Origin: Mumia sp. Pv4-285
Lineage (GTDB): Bacteria > Actinomycetota > Actinomycetes > Propionibacteriales > Nocardioidaceae
Assembly (NCBI RefSeq): GCF_041320275.1
Contig: NZ_CP162023.1
Location: 4,030,001 to 4,094,000, forward strand
Length of the DNA stretch: 64,000 nt
Direction: 5' to 3'
A program made the translations under genes and the position numbers. The notes below the pieces were generated by a model, which did no database searches, was not told the DNA's origin, and saw only the letters and a program-made list of their open reading frames with translations. This document shows positions 1 to 8,877 of the stretch, in pieces. Within the stretch, counting starts at the first letter, position 1. Each line of letters starts with the position of its first letter.

Positions 1-399
1 CGTACCGTCGGCCGCGCCCGCGACCACCGTGAGCAGGCCGGCGCGCGCGAACAACGGAGCCCAGTCGGGGTCGCAGACCACCACGCGTACGCCGGTCGTC
101 GCGCACAGCGCAGCGACCTCGTCGTGCGGCGCACGGGGGTTGGCGGGAACCACGACGAGCCCGAGACGCAGCGCGGCGAAGCAGACGACCGGTAGCTCGA
201 TCCGGTTGGAGAGGACGAGCGCGACGCGCTGCCCGGCGACCAGACCCTGGGCCGACAACCACGCCGCCGCCCGCGAGACCTGCGCGTCGAACGCGGCCCA
301 CGTCAGGGTGCGGCGCGGGCCGTATCCCTCCACGAACGCCACGCCGTCCGGGGTCCGCTCTGCCTGCTGCCGGACAAGCTCCGCGACGTTCACCGTCAT
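1..399 (-). CDS. AMP-binding acyl-CoA synthetase (N-terminal fragment)
   Basis: This reverse-strand frame starts at an ATG (397-399) and stays open for 133 codons to the window edge, so only the N-terminus of the protein is visible. It reads like the start of an ANL-family (AMP-forming) acyl-CoA synthetase: NVAELVRQQAERTPDGVAF, then TWAAFDAQVSRAAAWL, AGQRVALVLSNRIELPVVCF and ALRLGLVVVPANPRAP. These are the usual pre-P-loop blocks of fatty-acid or aryl-CoA ligases. The ATP-binding P-loop and adenylation motifs lie outside the window, so substrate and intactness cannot be judged. It is divergent from the HAD phosphatase at 463, with about 63 bp of shared upstream DNA. Confidence 0.8.
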   Translation of the reverse strand, partial: MTVNVAELVRQQAERTPDGVAFVEGYGPRRTLTWAAFDAQVSRAAAWLSAQGLVAGQRVALVLSNRIELPVVCFAALRLGLVVVPANPRAPHDEVAALCATTGVRVVVCDPDWAPLFARAGLLTVVAGAADGT

Positions 400-449
400 G
401 GCGACGAGTCTGGCACAGCAGAGTCTCCGTGCAAGGTCGCGTGCCTCGG

Positions 450-462
450 TAGGCTCACCCCC
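450..462 (+). promoter_or_regulatory. Putative -10 box of a leaderless transcript
   Basis: TAGGCT at 450-455 fits the actinobacterial -10 pattern TANNNT. It ends exactly 7 nt before the GTG at 463, and no Shine-Dalgarno sequence lies in between. That spacing puts the predicted transcription start on the first base of the start codon. No convincing -35 hexamer is seen. Confidence 0.35.
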
Positions 463-1356
463 GTGGACCCACACGAGTACCACCGGCCGCGCAACCCCCG
501 CGCACGCAACCTCCGCGCACGCTCGATGCTGGCGGGCGAGGCGTCCGCTGCGGCCGCCGAGGTCGAGAACGCGTTCGCGGTCCCGCCGGACACGACCGCC
601 GCCGCGTTCTTCGACGTCGACAACACGGTCATGCAGGGCGCCTCGCTGTTCCATCTGGCTCGCGGACTCTACAAGCGGAAGTTCTTCACGACCGGCGAGC
701 TCGCGAGCGCTGCCTGGAAGCAGGCCTACTTCCGGTTCGCCGGGGTCGAGGACCCGGAGCACGTCGAGTCCGCGCGGGCCGCCGCGCTCACGTTCATCGC
801 CGGCCACCCGGTCAGCGAGCTCGAGCTGGTCGGCAACGAGATCTTCGACGAGACGATGGCCGGCCGGATCTGGCCGGGCACCCGCGCGCTCGCCCAGATG
901 CACCTGGACGAGGGTCAGCAGGTCTGGCTCGTCACCGCGGCGCCCGTCGAGATCGCGCGGATCATCGCACGCCGGCTCGGCCTGACCGGTGCACTGGGGA
1001 CGGTCGCGGAGTCGGTCGACGGCGTCTACACCGGACGGCTCGTCGGCGACATGCTTCACGGTCCGGCGAAGGCCGAGGCGGTCGTCGCGCTTGCGCGGCA
1101 GGAGGGGTTCGACCTCGCCCGCTGCTCGGCGTACTCCGACTCGTCCAACGACCTCCCGATGCTCTCGCTCGTCGGACACCCCTGCGCGGTCAACCCGGAC
1201 TCCCGTCTGCGCGACCACGCACGGCGCAGCGGGTGGGAGATCCACGACTACCGGACCGGGCGCAAAGCGGCGAAGGCCGGGATGCTCGGTGCCGCCGTCG
1301 CCGGGGCGCTCACCGGCGCGGCTCTCGCCGTCGCACGAGCCCGCCGGGTCAGATGA
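463..1356 (+). CDS. HAD-IB family hydrolase (SerB-like phosphatase)
   Basis: A 297-residue haloacid-dehalogenase superfamily phosphatase of subfamily IB. Motif I is FFDVDNTVMQG with the nucleophile Asp51 and acid/base Asp53. Motif II is in LVTAAPVE, and motif IV is YSDSSNDLPML, which binds Mg. A helical cap (roughly residues 60-170) is typical of SerB-like or CicA-like enzymes that hydrolyse small phosphomonoesters. The C-terminus has an Ala/Gly-rich hydrophobic stretch followed by basic residues, possibly a membrane-associating tail. The gene is convergent with the acyltransferase downstream and overlaps its end by 8 bp. A serB-like gene near a PlsC-like acyltransferase and an SDR is also known in mycobacteria. 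The exact substrate is not deducible. Confidence 0.85.
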   Translation: MDPHEYHRPRNPRARNLRARSMLAGEASAAAAEVENAFAVPPDTTAAAFFDVDNTVMQGASLFHLARGLYKRKFFTTGELASAAWKQAYFRFAGVEDPEHVESARAAALTFIAGHPVSELELVGNEIFDETMAGRIWPGTRALAQMHLDEGQQVWLVTAAPVEIARIIARRLGLTGALGTVAESVDGVYTGRLVGDMLHGPAKAEAVVALARQEGFDLARCSAYSDSSNDLPMLSLVGHPCAVNPDSRLRDHARRSGWEIHDYRTGRKAAKAGMLGAAVAGALTGAALAVARARRVR

Positions 1357-2560
1357 AGGGGTGGCCGCGGTCGACGAGGAGCGCGTACAACGTCTGCTGG
1401 ATCGTCTCCCGCACCTGGTCGGTCACGTTGAAGACGAGCATCGGGTCGTCCGCGGCCTCGGGCGGGTACGCGTCCGTCCGGACGGGCTCCCCGAACTCGA
1501 TGATCCACTTGCTCGGCAGCGGGATCATCCCGAGCGGGCCGAGCCACGGGAAGAACGGGGTGATCGGCACGTACGGGATCCCGAGCAGGCGGGCCAGCGA
1601 CGGGACGTTGCCGACGAGCGGATAGATCTCCTCGGCGCCGACGATCGACACCGGGACGATCGGCACGCCGGCACGCATCGCCGCCGAGACGAACCCGCCC
1701 CGGCCGAAGCGCTGCAGCTTGTAGCGCTCGCTGTACGGCTTGCCGATGCCCTTGAAGCCCTCCGGCCAGACACCGACGATGTGCCCGTCGCCGAGCAGCC
1801 GTTCGGCGTCCTCGTTGCAGGCCAGCGTGGCGCCCATCTTGCGGGCGAGCTCGCCGACGAAGGGCAGGTCGAACACGAGGTCGGCGCCGAGCAGCCGGAG
1901 CGTACGGTGCGCGTGGTCGTTGACGGTCAGCATCGTCATCAGGGCGTCGACCGGGACGGTGCCGGAGTGGTTCGCGACCACGAGCGCGCCACCGTCGGAC
2001 GGGATGTGCTCGGCCCCGCGAACCTCGATCCGGAACCACTTCTCCGCGATCGGGCGCAGCGCGGCCATGCCGATCGCGTGCAGCTGGGGGTCGAGCCCGA
2101 ACTCGTCGATCTCGTAGCCGCCGGTCAGGCGCCGCCGCAGCGTCGAGAGGAGCTGGGCGGCCTTGCCCTCCCAGTCCTCGCCGAGGACGGAGCGCGCGCC
2201 GTGGGTGAGGGCGGCGACCAGGTCCGCCAGCGGGATCCCGGGACCATCCTCGTCCGCCGGCTCGGGAGCGTCGTTCACGATCAGGGAGAACGCCGACCGC
2301 CGCGACGAGACGTCCTCGTCGGCGGTCACCGGTGGGGTGGGCTCGGTCGGGGGCTCCGGCGCAGCCTTCTTGGTGGTCCGCTTCACGGTCTTCGGGGGGT
2401 CCGGCGTCGGGTCGGCAGCCGCCTTCTTGGTGGTCCGCTTCACCGGTGTGCCTCCGGCGAGCGAGCGTGCGGCGGACGACGGCGTCGCGCTGCCGGTGCC
2501 GCGGCCCGGACGACCCCTCGTGCCGAGCGGGGCCTGGGGGTCCTGGGGGGCGTCAGGCAT
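1349..2560 (-). CDS. Lysophospholipid acyltransferase family protein (PlsC/MGAT-like)
   Basis: A 403-residue protein with an N-terminal low-complexity Lys/Thr/Pro-rich region (about 40-80) and a C-terminal acyltransferase domain (about 200-400). The acceptor-binding motif is VVANHSGTVPVDALM; the His-to-Asp spacing is longer than the classic HX4D of PlsC and resembles the MGAT-like branch. The second block is GVWPEGFKGIGK, equivalent to the FPEGTRS block. It probably acylates a lysophospholipid or other hydroxyl acceptor at the membrane. The ATG at 2560 was preferred over one 16 codons upstream because it overlaps the end of the SDR gene, suggesting translational coupling. The low-complexity segment contains a duplicated VKRTTKKAA element. 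Confidence 0.85.
   Translation of the reverse strand: MPDAPQDPQAPLGTRGRPGRGTGSATPSSAARSLAGGTPVKRTTKKAAADPTPDPPKTVKRTTKKAAPEPPTEPTPPVTADEDVSSRRSAFSLIVNDAPEPADEDGPGIPLADLVAALTHGARSVLGEDWEGKAAQLLSTLRRRLTGGYEIDEFGLDPQLHAIGMAALRPIAEKWFRIEVRGAEHIPSDGGALVVANHSGTVPVDALMTMLTVNDHAHRTLRLLGADLVFDLPFVGELARKMGATLACNEDAERLLGDGHIVGVWPEGFKGIGKPYSERYKLQRFGRGGFVSAAMRAGVPIVPVSIVGAEEIYPLVGNVPSLARLLGIPYVPITPFFPWLGPLGMIPLPSKWIIEFGEPVRTDAYPPEAADDPMLVFNVTDQVRETIQQTLYALLVDRGHPFI
2364..2443. repeat. 23-bp in-frame direct repeat in acyltransferase linker
   Basis: The 23-bp unit at 2364-2386 recurs exactly at 2421-2443, offset by 57 bp (19 codons). It encodes the repeated VKRTTKKAA of the Lys-rich linker. It probably arose by slippage or tandem duplication inside the gene. 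Confidence 0.7.
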
Positions 2561-3536
2561 AGGTGCCTCCGAGGGCGGAGAGAAGGCCGGGGTCGATCGC
2601 CTCGGCAAAGGCGTCCAACGTCTGCGGCGTGGAGTAGAGCACCTCGTAGCCCAGCTCCTGCTCGAGCTTCGACCCGTCGCAGACGCGGCCGTACATGAAC
2701 AGGCGGGTGAGCTCGGGCGTGAAGTCGGAGCTCATCAGGCGCACCATCCGGTGCGTGACGCCGTTGAACCCGACCGAGGGCAGGCGCAGCATCGGCCGTC
2801 CGAGCCGGCGCGCCGCCTGGCTGAGCGTGACGACCTGCGGGCCGACGACGTTGTAGGTGCCGTCGACGTTGCCGGTCGCGGCGAGCGCGAGCACGTTGAG
2901 GGCGTCGTACGGGTGGAGGAACTGCAGGCGCGGGTCGTAGCCGAGGATCGCCGGCAGCACCGGGAGCCGGAGGTACTCGCTGAACGGCGACAGCACGTCG
3001 CCCGCGAGGACGTTGCCGAGCCGGAACGTCGCGACGGCGACGTCGGGCCGTCGGCGGCCGAACCCGCGGACGTACGCCTCGACGTCGACCGCGTCCTTCG
3101 GGAAGCCGTGCGTCGTCCCCGCCCGGGCCGGCGTCTGCTCGGTGAACATCGCCGGGTTGCGGGCGGAGGTGCCGTAGACCGCGGTCGACGAGGCGACCAC
3201 CAGCCGCTCCACCGTCCGGGAGTTCTGGCAGGCCGCGAGGAGCTGCATCGTCCCGATGACGTTGATCTCCTTGACGGCGCTGGTCGACCCCAGCTGACGC
3301 TGGGGCGCGGCGACGTTCGTGTGCACCACGGTGTCGACGTCCTCGACGGCGAGGACCTTGCCGACGACCGGCGTCCGGATGTCGGCACGCACGTACTTGA
3401 TGCCGTGCATGTCGCCGGTCGGCGGCTGGACGTCGAGGCCGACCACCTTGTCCACGCCAGGCGTGACGGCAAGGCGGCGCGCGAGCCTCGACCCGAGGTC
3501 GCGCGCGACCCCGGTCACCAGGACGACGCGGCCCAT
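2553..3536 (-). CDS. NAD(P)-dependent epimerase/dehydratase (extended SDR)
   Basis: A 327-residue extended short-chain dehydrogenase. The dinucleotide-binding motif at the N-terminus is VLVTGVARDLGSRLARRL, a variant of GxxGxxG. VVASSTAVYGTSARNP holds the Ser/Thr-rich strand that normally carries the catalytic Ser. The classic YxxxK is not obvious, so this may be an atypical SDR in the GalE-like group. It sits just downstream of bS22 (16-bp gap) and overlaps the acyltransferase start by 8 bp. The same arrangement (bS22, galE2-like, acyltransferase) occurs in mycobacteria. The substrate may be a nucleotide sugar or another ketone/alcohol; not determinable here. Confidence 0.82.
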   Translation of the reverse strand: MGRVVLVTGVARDLGSRLARRLAVTPGVDKVVGLDVQPPTGDMHGIKYVRADIRTPVVGKVLAVEDVDTVVHTNVAAPQRQLGSTSAVKEINVIGTMQLLAACQNSRTVERLVVASSTAVYGTSARNPAMFTEQTPARAGTTHGFPKDAVDVEAYVRGFGRRRPDVAVATFRLGNVLAGDVLSPFSEYLRLPVLPAILGYDPRLQFLHPYDALNVLALAATGNVDGTYNVVGPQVVTLSQAARRLGRPMLRLPSVGFNGVTHRMVRLMSSDFTPELTRLFMYGRVCDGSKLEQELGYEVLYSTPQTLDAFAEAIDPGLLSALGGTYA

Positions 3537-3552
3537 CGCGGTGCGCCGAGGG

Positions 3553-3654
3553 CTACTTGCCGAGCTTGCGACGCTGGACGCGCGTGCGCTTCAGGAGCTT
3601 GCGGTGCTTCTTCTTCGACATCCGCTTGCGGCGCTTCTTGATGACAGAACCCAC
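3553..3654 (-). CDS. 30S ribosomal protein bS22 (AURKAIP1/COX24 domain)
   Basis: A 33-residue, extremely basic protein: GTG start at 3654, [16 protein letters not shown] at the N-terminus and RVQRRKLGK at the C-terminus. This matches the tiny actinobacterial AURKAIP1/COX24-domain protein identified structurally as bS22 in the mycobacterial small ribosomal subunit. A strong Shine-Dalgarno, AGAAGGTGAACC, precedes the start with good spacing. It is likely the first gene of an operon with the SDR and acyltransferase genes. Its small size makes it easy to miss in automated calling. Confidence 0.9.
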   Translation of the reverse strand: MGSVIKKRRKRMSKKKHRKLLKRTRVQRRKLGK

Positions 3655-3777
3655 GGTTCACCTTCTTTTGTTTCACACAGCCTGGGTCGTGAGATGCCCC
3701 GGACGTGGGACAACCCCCGCCAAGCGTACGGGCAGGCCGGGCACCTGCGTGAACCGACCCGTGGCGCGGGCGGATCG

Positions 3778-4968
3778 TCAGGGCATCGGATCGAGGCCGT
3801 ACGCCGGGAAGAGGGCGTTGCGGGTCGCAAGGATCTGGCGGTCGAGCCAGCTCGCGGGGTCGTAGCCCTCGCGCCAGTCGCGGAACGACGGGGTGCGTCC
3901 GTCGGTCATCCGGAGCGGAGCAGCACCGCCGCTCTTGAGCTCGGACACGTGGGCGCGCCACTGCGGCGGGGTCGGCGTCGTGGGGTCGATCTCGTGGCCG
4001 CCGACGATCGCCATGAGGTGGGCCCAGGACCGCGGGACGACGTCGGTCACGGCGTAGCCGCCACCTCCGTACGCGACCCAGCGCCCGCCGCAGACCTCGT
4101 CGGCGAGGCCGCGCAGCGCGAGGTACGACGCCCGCTGGCCGTCGACGCTCAGCATCAGGTTCGTCAGCGGGTCGTCCATGTGCGAGTCGCAGCCCTGCTG
4201 CGTGACCAGGACGTCGGGCTTGAACTCGCGGACGAGGGCGGGGACGACGGCGTGGTAGGCCCGGAGCCAGCCCGCGTCGGAGGTGCCCGGCGGCAGCGCG
4301 ACGTTGACGGAGGTGCCGACGGCGTCGCCCGTGCCGGTCTCGGAGGCCAGCCCGGTGCCCGGGAAGAGCGTCTGCGGGGTCTCGTGCAGCGAGATCGTGA
4401 GGACGCGAGGGTCGTCGTAGAAGACCTTCTGGACTCCGTCGCCGTGGTGGGCGTCGACGTCGACGTACGCGACACGGTGGGCCCCGTGGTCGAGCAGCCA
4501 GCGGATCGCGACGGCGACGTCGTTGTAGATGCAGAACCCGCTGGCCCGGTCGGGCATCGCGTGGTGGAGGCCGCCGCAGACGTTGATCGCACGGAGCCTG
4601 CCGCCGGTCCACACCTGGCGTGCCGCCTCGACCGACGCGCCGACGATGAGCGAGCTCGCGGCGTGCATGTGGGCGAAGGTCGGGTTGTCGTCGGTGCCGA
4701 GGCCGACCGCGAGGTTGGAGACCGTCGGGTCGTCGCTCGCCGCCTTCACCGCCGCGATGTAGTCGGGCGTGTGGACGGTCGCGATCAGGTCGTCGTCGGC
4801 GGGGACGGCGGGAACCTCGACGAGGTCGGCGCCGACGACCCCGAGCTCACCGGCCAGCTCCATCGCGAGGCCCACGCGGATGGGAGCCATGGGGTGGGAC
4901 GGGCCGAAGTCGTACCCGGTGAGGCTGTCGCTGCTGACGACGCACGCGGGGCCGGCTCCGTGATCCAT
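3778..4968 (-). CDS. acuC: Acetoin utilization protein AcuC (histone deacetylase family)
   Basis: A 396-residue arginase/deacetylase-fold enzyme, the usual AcuC length. Zn-hydrolase motifs are intact: GGLHHAM, GFCIYNDVAVAI, VAYVDVDAHHGDGVQ near residue 174 (His-His charge relay and metal-binding Asp/His), TISLHE, VTQQGCDSHMDDP with a metal-binding Asp, and YGGGGY near the end. AcuC removes acetyl groups from protein lysines such as acetyl-CoA synthetase, and may also act on other acetylated amines. It stands between bS22 and proC with its own direction-matched neighbours but a 123-bp upstream gap on the bS22 side that holds nothing else recognisable. Confidence 0.9.
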   Translation of the reverse strand: MDHGAGPACVVSSDSLTGYDFGPSHPMAPIRVGLAMELAGELGVVGADLVEVPAVPADDDLIATVHTPDYIAAVKAASDDPTVSNLAVGLGTDDNPTFAHMHAASSLIVGASVEAARQVWTGGRLRAINVCGGLHHAMPDRASGFCIYNDVAVAIRWLLDHGAHRVAYVDVDAHHGDGVQKVFYDDPRVLTISLHETPQTLFPGTGLASETGTGDAVGTSVNVALPPGTSDAGWLRAYHAVVPALVREFKPDVLVTQQGCDSHMDDPLTNLMLSVDGQRASYLALRGLADEVCGGRWVAYGGGGYAVTDVVPRSWAHLMAIVGGHEIDPTTPTPPQWRAHVSELKSGGAAPLRMTDGRTPSFRDWREGYDPASWLDRQILATRNALFPAYGLDPMP

Positions 4969-5027
4969 GCCACCCAGCGTAGCCCGCGCGTGATGCGCGT
5001 CTCGTCGGCATCCGTCGCGGAGGCCGC

Positions 5028-5825
5028 TCAGCCGCCGATCTCGCGCGAGCGGTCGCGGGCGGCCTCGGCAGCGGCGAGGAAGGCGGCGCGCAGGCCGCGC
5101 TCCTCGAGCTGTCGGAGACCGGCGGCGGTGGTGCCACCCGGCGACGTGACGCGCTCGCGGAGCACGGCGGGGTGCTCACCGGTCTCGGCGGCCAGCCGAG
5201 CCGCGCCGGCGAAGGTCTGCACCGCGAGCTCCGTCGACGTCGTACGGGGCAACCCGAGGTGGACGCCGGCCTCGACCAGGGCCTCGATCGCCAGGAAGAC
5301 GTATGCCGGCCCCGACCCCGAGACGGCGCCCGCTGCGTCCTGCAGCTTCTCGGGGAGGCGTACGACGGTGCCGACCGCGCTCATGATCTCGTCCACCACG
5401 GCGAGCCGGGTGTCGTCGCAGTAGGTGCCGGCGGAGATGACGGAGACACCGGCCCCGACCTGGGCCGGGGTGTTCGGCATGACGCGCGCGACGGGTGTGC
5501 CTGCAGGCAGTGCCGCCTCGAGAGCCGACGTGGTGAGCCCGACCGCCAGCGAGACGACCAGGGCGTCGGGACGCAGGTGCGGGCCGATCTCGCCGAGGAC
5601 CCCGGGGACGTCGACCGGCTTGACGCCGACGAGGACCACGTCGGCCTTGGCGGTCGCCGAGACCGCGTCGGTCACCTCGACCCCGTACGCCTCGCGCAGC
5701 GCCACGGCGTGCTCCTCACGCCGGACGGCGAGGACGAGGTCCGCGGGGGTCCAGCCCTTCGCCAGCATCCCCGCGACGATCGCCTCCCCCATCGCGCCGG
5801 CACCGACCACGGCAACTGTGCTCAT
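5028..5825 (-). CDS. proC: Pyrroline-5-carboxylate reductase
   Basis: A 265-residue enzyme that reduces 1-pyrroline-5-carboxylate to L-proline, the last step of proline synthesis. The N-terminal Rossmann motif is VAVVGAGAMGEAIVAGML. The family signature follows: VMPNTPAQVGAGVSVI and, in the C-terminal dimerisation domain, VSGSGPAYVFLAIEALVEAGV and VTSPGGTTAAGL. Length and motifs are complete. Gene order proC/bS22/SDR/acyltransferase/HAD parallels mycobacterial chromosomes, so this is ordinary vertically inherited sequence. Confidence 0.95.
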   Translation of the reverse strand: MSTVAVVGAGAMGEAIVAGMLAKGWTPADLVLAVRREEHAVALREAYGVEVTDAVSATAKADVVLVGVKPVDVPGVLGEIGPHLRPDALVVSLAVGLTTSALEAALPAGTPVARVMPNTPAQVGAGVSVISAGTYCDDTRLAVVDEIMSAVGTVVRLPEKLQDAAGAVSGSGPAYVFLAIEALVEAGVHLGLPRTTSTELAVQTFAGAARLAAETGEHPAVLRERVTSPGGTTAAGLRQLEERGLRAAFLAAAEAARDRSREIGG

Positions 5826-5871
5826 GGACCGAGGATAGGGGAGGCGACGACGCTCGGTCGGAGGCGGAGCG

Positions 5872-6609
5872 TCAGGGGGTACGGCGGCGCAGCGTGGCCG
5901 AGCCGAGCAGCAGACCGCCGACCGTGAAGGCGATCAGCGCGACGACGTCCCAGGTCAGCGCGGTCGTCCACGTCGCGTGCTGGGTCACCTCGGTCGTCGC
6001 GTCCACCGCGTACGACAGGGGTGTCGCGTACGACACCCACTCCAGCACGGTCGGCAGCTCGTCACGCGGGACGAGCAGCCCGCACACGAGCAGCTGTGGC
6101 AGCACGAAGGCCGGCATGAACTGGACCGCCTGGAACTCGGTCGCCGCGAAGGCGGACACGAGGAGGCCGAGGGCCGTGCCGAGGACGCCGGACAGCGCCG
6201 CCACGAGCACGAGCGGACCGACGCCGCCCTGCACGTCCAGACCCAGCACCCACACCGAGAGGCCGGCGGCGAGGAAGCCCTGGACGAGCGCGACCGCCCC
6301 GAAGGCCAGCGCGTACCCGAGGAGGAAGTCGAGCTTGCCCATCGGCAGGGTGAAGAGGCGCTCGAGCGTGCCGGACGTGCGCTCGGAGAGCGTCGTGATC
6401 GAGGTGACCAGGAACATGACGACCAGCCCGAACACGCCCAGAAGCTGGGGGCCGATCGTGTCGAAGAGACGGCTGTTGTCGGTGTAGACCCACCACAGCA
6501 GCGTGATCAGCGCGCACGGCACGACCAGCATGAGGCCGATGGTCCGGTGGTCGTGGCGCAGCTGACCCAGGACGCGCGCCGCGATCGCGGCGGTGATCCG
6601 GCCCGTCAC
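5872..6609 (-). CDS. ABC transporter permease (ABC-2 type)
   Basis: A 245-residue integral membrane protein with about six hydrophobic segments, for example LMLVVPCALITLLWWVY, LGVFGLVVMFLVTSI and LLVSAFAATEFQAVQF. It reads as an ABC-2 type exporter permease. The GTG at 6609 was chosen because it overlaps the ATPase stop as GTGA; upstream codons in this frame overlap the ATPase and look non-coding. It pairs with the ATPase at 6606-7331 and the TetR regulator at 7341-7934 as a three-gene operon, the usual layout of self-regulated drug or lipid exporters. Confidence 0.87.
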   Translation of the reverse strand: MTGRITAAIAARVLGQLRHDHRTIGLMLVVPCALITLLWWVYTDNSRLFDTIGPQLLGVFGLVVMFLVTSITTLSERTSGTLERLFTLPMGKLDFLLGYALAFGAVALVQGFLAAGLSVWVLGLDVQGGVGPLVLVAALSGVLGTALGLLVSAFAATEFQAVQFMPAFVLPQLLVCGLLVPRDELPTVLEWVSYATPLSYAVDATTEVTQHATWTTALTWDVVALIAFTVGGLLLGSATLRRRTP

Positions 6610-7331
6610 GCGGCACCCGGCTCGATCAGGGCGAGGAACGCCGCCTCGACGTCGTCCGTACGGGTCCGCTCGAGCAGCTCGGCGGGCGCCCCCTCGGCCA
6701 GCAGGCCACCGTCTCGCAGGAGGAGCAGGTGGTCGCACCGCTCGGCCTCGTCCATCACGTGGCTCGACACCACGAGCGAGATGCCCTGGCCGGCCAGGTC
6801 GGCGAACAGGCTCCACAGCCGCACCCGCAGGACCGGGTCGAGGCCGACCGTCGGTTCATCGAGCACCAGCAGCCTCGGCGAGCCGAGCAGCGCCGACGCG
6901 AGGGACACCCTGCTCCGCTCTCCGCCCGAGAGGCGGTCGACCATCGTGTCCGCGTACCGGGTGAGGTCGACGACCTCCAGCACCCGATCCACGTCGTCGG
7001 TCGCGACGCCCAGGACCCGGGCGAAGAAGCGGACGTTCTCGCCGACCGTCAGGCCGGGATAGACGCTCGGAGACTGGGTGACGTAGCCGACGCGGTCACG
7101 GAGCGCCGCCGAGCCTGCGACCTCTCCGAGAACTCGTACCGAGCCGCCCGCGACCTGCTGCACACCGACGATCGCACGGATCAGCGTCGACTTGCCGGAG
7201 CCGGAGGGACCGAGGAGCCCGGTGACGCGCCCGGCCGGGACCGTGCACGAGAGATCCGGGATGACCTCGCGGCCGCCGCGCACGACGTGCAGGCGCTCGA
7301 CCGTGATCGCCGGCTCTTCCGTGCGCGTCAT
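6606..7331 (-). CDS. ABC transporter ATP-binding protein
   Basis: A 241-residue nucleotide-binding subunit. Walker A is GLLGPSGSGKSTLIR, the Q-loop is in GYVTQSPSVYP, the ABC signature is LSGGERSRV, Walker B is RLLVLDEPTVGLDP and the switch His is in VVSSHVMDEAERC. This is the DrrA/CcmA-like exporter class. It lies 9 bp downstream of the TetR gene and overlaps the permease by 4 bp, so the three are almost certainly co-transcribed. The transported substrate is unknown. Confidence 0.93.
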   Translation of the reverse strand: MTRTEEPAITVERLHVVRGGREVIPDLSCTVPAGRVTGLLGPSGSGKSTLIRAIVGVQQVAGGSVRVLGEVAGSAALRDRVGYVTQSPSVYPGLTVGENVRFFARVLGVATDDVDRVLEVVDLTRYADTMVDRLSGGERSRVSLASALLGSPRLLVLDEPTVGLDPVLRVRLWSLFADLAGQGISLVVSSHVMDEAERCDHLLLLRDGGLLAEGAPAELLERTRTDDVEAAFLALIEPGAA

Positions 7332-7340
7332 GCGGCGATG

Positions 7341-7934
7341 CTAGGGCCTGCCGACCACGCGGTCGAGGTCCAGGTGAAGCTGGGCCGCGGGTCCCACGGC
7401 ACGGACGACCTCGTCGACCGACATCGACGCCAGCGGCTCGACCTCGAGCAGGTAGCGCGCCGCGACCAGGCCCACCATCAGGGCGAGCAGCAGGGCCGCG
7501 ACCTCCGGCGGGGCGTCCGGGCGGTGCCGCTGCACGACCTCCGCGATCGTCTCGCGCAGGACGAAGTCACGGACGATCTCGCCCTGCCCGGCCGTGCCGA
7601 GCCCGCTGCGCGACATCGCGACGACGGCCTCGCGGTTGGCGGGCTCGTCCCACGACGTCACCAGGGCACGGATGAACGCGCTGCCGACGTCGTCCGACGG
7701 GGCGACGAGCACCGGTCCGAGCACCTCGGCAGGAGCGACCGGGAGCGACAGCGCGGCCGTGACCAGGCGCTGCTTGTCCTTGAAGTAGTGGTGCACCAGA
7801 GCGGGGTCGACACCGGCCCGTCGCGCCACCGCACGCAGCGACGTCCCGTCGTATCCGTGCTGCGCGAGCTCCGCGCGAGCGGCGGCGACGATCTCGCCGC
7901 GGGTGTCGGGTGCGCCCGGACGTCTGCCTGCCAT
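7341..7934 (-). CDS. TetR family transcriptional regulator
   Basis: A 197-residue regulator. The N-terminal helix-turn-helix covers about residues 12-55: [20 protein letters not shown], then [20 protein letters not shown] and FKDK. The C-terminal ligand-binding half is helical and unassigned. The ATG at 7934 gives the normal short N-terminus; a start 16 codons further upstream is less plausible. As the first gene of the ABC exporter operon it probably represses its own promoter in the 79-bp gap upstream and responds to the exported compound. Confidence 0.9.
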   Translation of the reverse strand: MAGRRPGAPDTRGEIVAAARAELAQHGYDGTSLRAVARRAGVDPALVHHYFKDKQRLVTAALSLPVAPAEVLGPVLVAPSDDVGSAFIRALVTSWDEPANREAVVAMSRSGLGTAGQGEIVRDFVLRETIAEVVQRHRPDAPPEVAALLLALMVGLVAARYLLEVEPLASMSVDEVVRAVGPAAQLHLDLDRVVGRP

Positions 7935-8013
7935 AAGCGGAAGAGTACGACCGCGCGAGGTTCCTGACCGGAGGTTGTGCAAACCTCGTGTGCAGCGACG
8001 GCGACGGGACCGT

Positions 8014-8853
8014 TCAGGCGTCCGGTGCCGCCGGAGCAGCGGCGGCGAGGTGGAGCCGCGCGAACGCGAGCGCCTCGGCGAGGTCGCCCTCGCGCTGGGC
8101 GCGGTCCGCGGCCTTGCGGGTGGTCACCTCGACCGCGACGTCGCCCGCGTAGCCTCCCTCGGCCAGCAGTCCGAGAAGCTCCCCGACCGGCTGGTGCCCG
8201 CGTCCGGGGACCAGGTGCTCGTCGCGGGCCGAACCGGTGCCGTCACCGAGGTGCACGTGGGCGAGCCGGCGCCCGAGCTCGACCGCCATCTCCACCGGGT
8301 CGCTCCCCGAGGTCGCGCAGTGGGACACGTCGAGCGTCACGTGGTCGTAGCCGAAGCCGACCGGGTCCCACCCCGGCGCGTACGCCTGGAAGACCCGCTT
8401 CCCGGTACGCCACGGGTACATGTTCTCGACCGCGAAGACGACGCCCGTGCGCTCCTCGAGGCCTGCGACGCCGTCCTCGAACGCGCGAGCGTAGTCGCGC
8501 TGCCAGCGGAACGGCGGGTGCACGACGACGAGACCGGCTCCGCACGCGGCCGCCATCTCCGCGCTCTTCTCGAGCTTGACCCAGTTGTCGGTGCCCCAGA
8601 CGCGCTGCGTGATCAGCAGGCAGGGCGCGTGGACCGACAGCACCGGGACGTCGTAGTTCTCCTGGAGCCCGACGACGGCATCGATGTCGGCGCTGGTCGC
8701 GTCGGTCCCGACCATCACCTCGACCCCGTCGTAGCCGAGCCGCTTCGCGAGCTCGAAGCCGACCTCCGTCGGCTCCGGGTAGACCGACGACGTCGAGAGC
8801 GTCACCCGCGCGGCAGGCACGGAGACGGCGAGGTCGGACTCGGGCACGGACAC
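8014..8853 (-). CDS. Sugar phosphate isomerase/epimerase (TIM barrel)
   Basis: A 279-residue TIM-barrel protein of the xylose-isomerase-like / AP-endonuclease-2 family. Typical segments are [54 protein letters not shown] (metal-binding Glu) and [12 protein letters not shown], with a later HLGDG. The metal-binding Glu/Asp/His set appears intact. It starts at a GTG (8853). The gene is immediately upstream of ppx in the same direction (24 bp), an arrangement also present in mycobacteria. The true substrate is unknown. Confidence 0.82.
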   Translation of the reverse strand: MSVPESDLAVSVPAARVTLSTSSVYPEPTEVGFELAKRLGYDGVEVMVGTDATSADIDAVVGLQENYDVPVLSVHAPCLLITQRVWGTDNWVKLEKSAEMAAACGAGLVVVHPPFRWQRDYARAFEDGVAGLEERTGVVFAVENMYPWRTGKRVFQAYAPGWDPVGFGYDHVTLDVSHCATSGSDPVEMAVELGRRLAHVHLGDGTGSARDEHLVPGRGHQPVGELLGLLAEGGYAGDVAVEVTTRKAADRAQREGDLAEALAFARLHLAAAAPAAPDA

Positions 8854-8877
8854 GCCACCAAGGTTACGGGGGTGGCG

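Noticed and set aside
3319-5424. 701-codon open frame antisense to the SDR, bS22, AcuC and ProC genes
   Set aside because: It runs through four well-supported genes and shows no recognisable domain.
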